Source of the DNA: Bacteroidota bacterium
GTDB taxonomy: Bacteria; Bacteroidota; Bacteroidia; JAADEI01
NCBI GenBank assembly: GCA_015490475.1
Contig: WFXT01000107.1
Location: 1 to 6,392 of the forward strand
Direction: 5' to 3'
DNA length: 6,392 bases
Shown: in pieces, positions 4,902 through 6,392 of the stretch
How the letters are laid out: every line of letters begins with the position of its first letter
How positions within the stretch are numbered: the first letter of the stretch is position 1
Translations under genes and position numbers: made by a program
Notes under the pieces: model-generated
What the model was told of the DNA's origin: nothing
Databases searched by the model: none
The model's input: only the letters and a program-made list of their open reading frames with translations

Positions 4902-6392
4902 TTACCGGTCAACCTTGAATTTGAAAGAGGCTATACGGTTCGTTTTATCAAACAGAGTAAGTATGTATAGTCCAGAACTTAACTCAGGAATAGGTATTGT
5001 GATGTATTTGTCCTGTCTTATTTGCTGACGGTGTATTATTTTTCCTGATAGGTCTGTTATTCGTAATGATGTAATAGAGATTTCTGTGGAATTAGATTTG
5101 ACAACCAAGTTGTTTGAGGCAGTGTTGTGTATAATTACAATGTCGTTTGATTCAGAACTTGTCTCAACGTTAGTGACTTGCACATAGTAGCATGCGGAAG
5201 TATCAGAGCAGCTGGATAGTGATATTATGACTGCGTATGAGCCATTTTGTGTCGGAGTGAATGAAGAATCCGTGGCGCCTTGGATAGGGGTCATTGAGGG
5301 ACACTCAACCCATTGGAAAGTTGCATTGGAAGCATGGGATATTAATGTAGTTCCATTGATTGAAACAGAAGTGTCAACAGGAACAATAGTAAGGTTAATA
5401 GTTATGACACTGTCACACCCTATAGAGTTTTGAATTGTGTCCATATATGTGCCACTTTCTGTCCATACGTATTTTCCGCTTGGAGAAATGTAATCATTAC
5501 AAGCAGTGATGTTTAATATGCTAAAAGAAAGCCCTGTTTCTGCTGCCCCTATGTCCCGTCGTCCATCACATATTCTGCCATTCTGGGCAGGACTCATATC
5601 CGAAGGATTTCCCTGATTGATGGCTATTGAACCAGGACCCGGTAACATAGTTTTTGTAAAACCCCCGTTATACTGAAGTGGCTGAAGATTAATTTGTGTC
5701 TGTGTTACGTTTGTCTGGTCGTTGGTGGTTGCGCCATTGGGATTGTCTGAAAAGATGTTATAGCCCCCTGATACTATAGTAGGAGCTTGAGTGTTGTCAA
5801 TGTTTGTGTTGGTACTAAAGTTGGCTATTATGCTACTTGTAGTGTTTATTCTGGATATAGAATTTGTAGAGTTAGCATCAGTATAAAGCCCGCTATATGC
5901 GAGATTACCGAAAATAGTGGAGTTTGCAATATTCATTAAGGAAGAAGCTGTTGCTGTCCCTGAATAAGCGTATGAATACATAGCTCCGCCTGCACCTGTA
6001 CCACTGTTGGCATTATTGCCAGTGATAGTGGAAGCTATTACCGTGGTTGACGAAACAGAGTTTGCTGAGTCAGAAGCCGCTTTTGAATAGATTCCCCCAC
6101 CAAGCCCACCACAAGTGTTGCTGTTAATGGTAGAATATCTGACATTGACAAAAGAATTGGCTATGGATCGTCCATACGAGGAAAATGCATTGGCACTTGA
6201 AAATATACCCCCGCCATCTGTGTTTGATGAATTATTGCTAATTGTTGAATATTCAACATATACTCTTGATGTTGCCGAATCTGTTGTCGTATTCCCCGGA
6301 AAGGACGTGCAATATATTCCCCCACCACTTGTATTGGCAGAATTATTGCTAATTGTGGAATAGCGCACATTAACTATTGAGCGAGCAGATAC
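4902..6392 (-). CDS. Secreted beta-helix repeat protein with choice-of-anchor Q region and T9SS sorting domain (5' end outside window)
   Basis: 496 residues are visible; the frame is open through position 6392, and the GTG at 6368 is internal to a repeat, so the start lies outside. Residues 1-200 are degenerate repeats built on STI-x2-N and GGGIY, typical of right-handed parallel beta-helices and similar to polymorphic outer membrane protein repeats. Residues 212-286 (PLQYNGGFTKTMLPGPGS, AINQG, DGRRDIGAAE) match the choice-of-anchor Q region. Residues 295-337 form a module with ITACNDY and NSIGCDSVITINLTI. Residues 343-406 form an Ig-like module (FQWVECPS, NGSYAVIIS, DTSACYYV). Residues 416-496 are a type IX secretion sorting domain. 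The protein should cross the outer membrane through T9SS and be attached to the surface or released. It is rich in Ser, Thr and Asn with no catalytic motif visible; adhesin or carbohydrate binding or cleavage are both possible. A signal peptide is expected beyond the window. Confidence 0.9.
   Translation of the reverse strand, partial: VSARSIVNVRYSTISNNSANTSGGGIYCTSFPGNTTTDSATSRVYVEYSTISNNSSNTDGGGIFSSANAFSSYGRSIANSFVNVRYSTINSNTCGGLGGGIYSKAASDSANSVSSTTVIASTITGNNANSGTGAGGAMYSYAYSGTATASSLMNIANSTIFGNLAYSGLYTDANSTNSISRINTTSSIIANFSTNTNIDNTQAPTIVSGGYNIFSDNPNGATTNDQTNVTQTQINLQPLQYNGGFTKTMLPGPGSIAINQGNPSDMSPAQNGRICDGRRDIGAAETGLSFSILNITACNDYISPSGKYVWTESGTYMDTIQNSIGCDSVITINLTIVPVDTSVSINGTTLISHASNATFQWVECPSMTPIQGATDSSFTPTQNGSYAVIISLSSCSDTSACYYVQVTNVETSSESNDIVIIHNTASNNLVVKSNSTEISITSLRITDLSGKIIHRQQIRQDKYITIPIPELSSGLYILTLFDKTNRIASFKFKVDR
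4905..5147 (-). other. T9SS type A C-terminal sorting domain within the secreted-protein gene
   Basis: The last 81 residues of the secreted protein follow the usual plan of this domain. SNDIVIIHNTASNNLVV stands for the opening strands (commonly PNP-containing; the PNP is replaced by HNT here). ITSLRITDLSGKIIHRQQI is the central I-x-D-x-x-G-K element. ITIPIPELSSGLYILTL is the L-x-x-G-x-Y element, and the basic end is FKFKVDR. In Bacteroidota this domain directs folded cargo through the type IX translocon and is normally removed on export. It is the strongest phylum marker in the window. Confidence 0.88.
5832..6392 (-). repeat. Tandem degenerate beta-helix repeats, about 29-38 codons per unit
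   Basis: Six units can be aligned on the serine of the S-T-I (S-I-I in the last) motif, at protein residues 12, 49, 87, 121, 158 and 187 of the visible part. The DNA spacings are 111, 114, 102, 111 and 87 bases. The first two units are closest: 23 bases at 6340-6362 and 6229-6251 differ at one position. The first three units also share a GGGI(Y/F) turn, which becomes GGAMY in the fourth. The array continues past the right edge, so the total number is unknown. The lengths are whole codons, so gain or loss of a unit would keep the frame. Confidence 0.8.

Noticed and set aside
6115..6363. Open frames on the + strand and in the other - frame across the beta-helix repeats
   Set aside because: They are shadows of the repeated coding sequence: periodic repeats keep neighbouring frames open. 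The T9SS protein frame alone gives recognisable domains.

Overview
The window reads as chromosomal DNA of a member of the Bacteroidota. Three things point there: a partial secreted beta-helix protein that ends in a type IX secretion (T9SS) type A C-terminal sorting domain, a Bacteroidota-type -7 promoter element (TAnnTTTG) in front of one gene with weaker matches elsewhere, and a GTP cyclohydrolase II half that looks like the RibBA proteins of that phylum. Start codons mostly lack strong Shine-Dalgarno sequences, which also fits. The phylum is an inference from these traits; I cannot name a genus.

Layout. Positions 3-4523 hold five genes on the + strand: the C-terminal part of ribBA (cut by the left edge), a zinc-dependent phospholipase C / S1-P1 nuclease-fold protein overlapping it by 4 bases, an unrecognised four-helix membrane protein, a protein that looks like a bacterial eRF1-like (baeRF / Balon-type) ribosome hibernation factor, and, 3 bases further, an NrnA-type DHH/DHHA1 phosphoesterase. 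Positions 4524-6392 hold two genes on the - strand: pterin-4a-carbinolamine dehydratase, whose stop codon directly abuts that of nrnA, and the T9SS-secreted beta-helix protein, whose 5' part lies beyond the right edge.

How they fit together. ribBA and the phospholipase-like gene are probably co-transcribed because they overlap as ATGA. The membrane-protein gene and the eRF1-like gene each have a candidate promoter of their own. The eRF1-like gene and nrnA are tightly packed and are probably one transcript, which puts a putative ribosome-silencing factor beside an enzyme that degrades short RNAs and pAp. On the other strand, the carbinolamine dehydratase and the secreted protein look like unrelated neighbours. 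I see no RNA genes, CRISPR arrays, insertion sequences or phage genes, and no gap longer than about 100 bases between genes. Most of the window is ordinary housekeeping DNA; the part most worth a second look is the eRF1-like gene and its neighbours.
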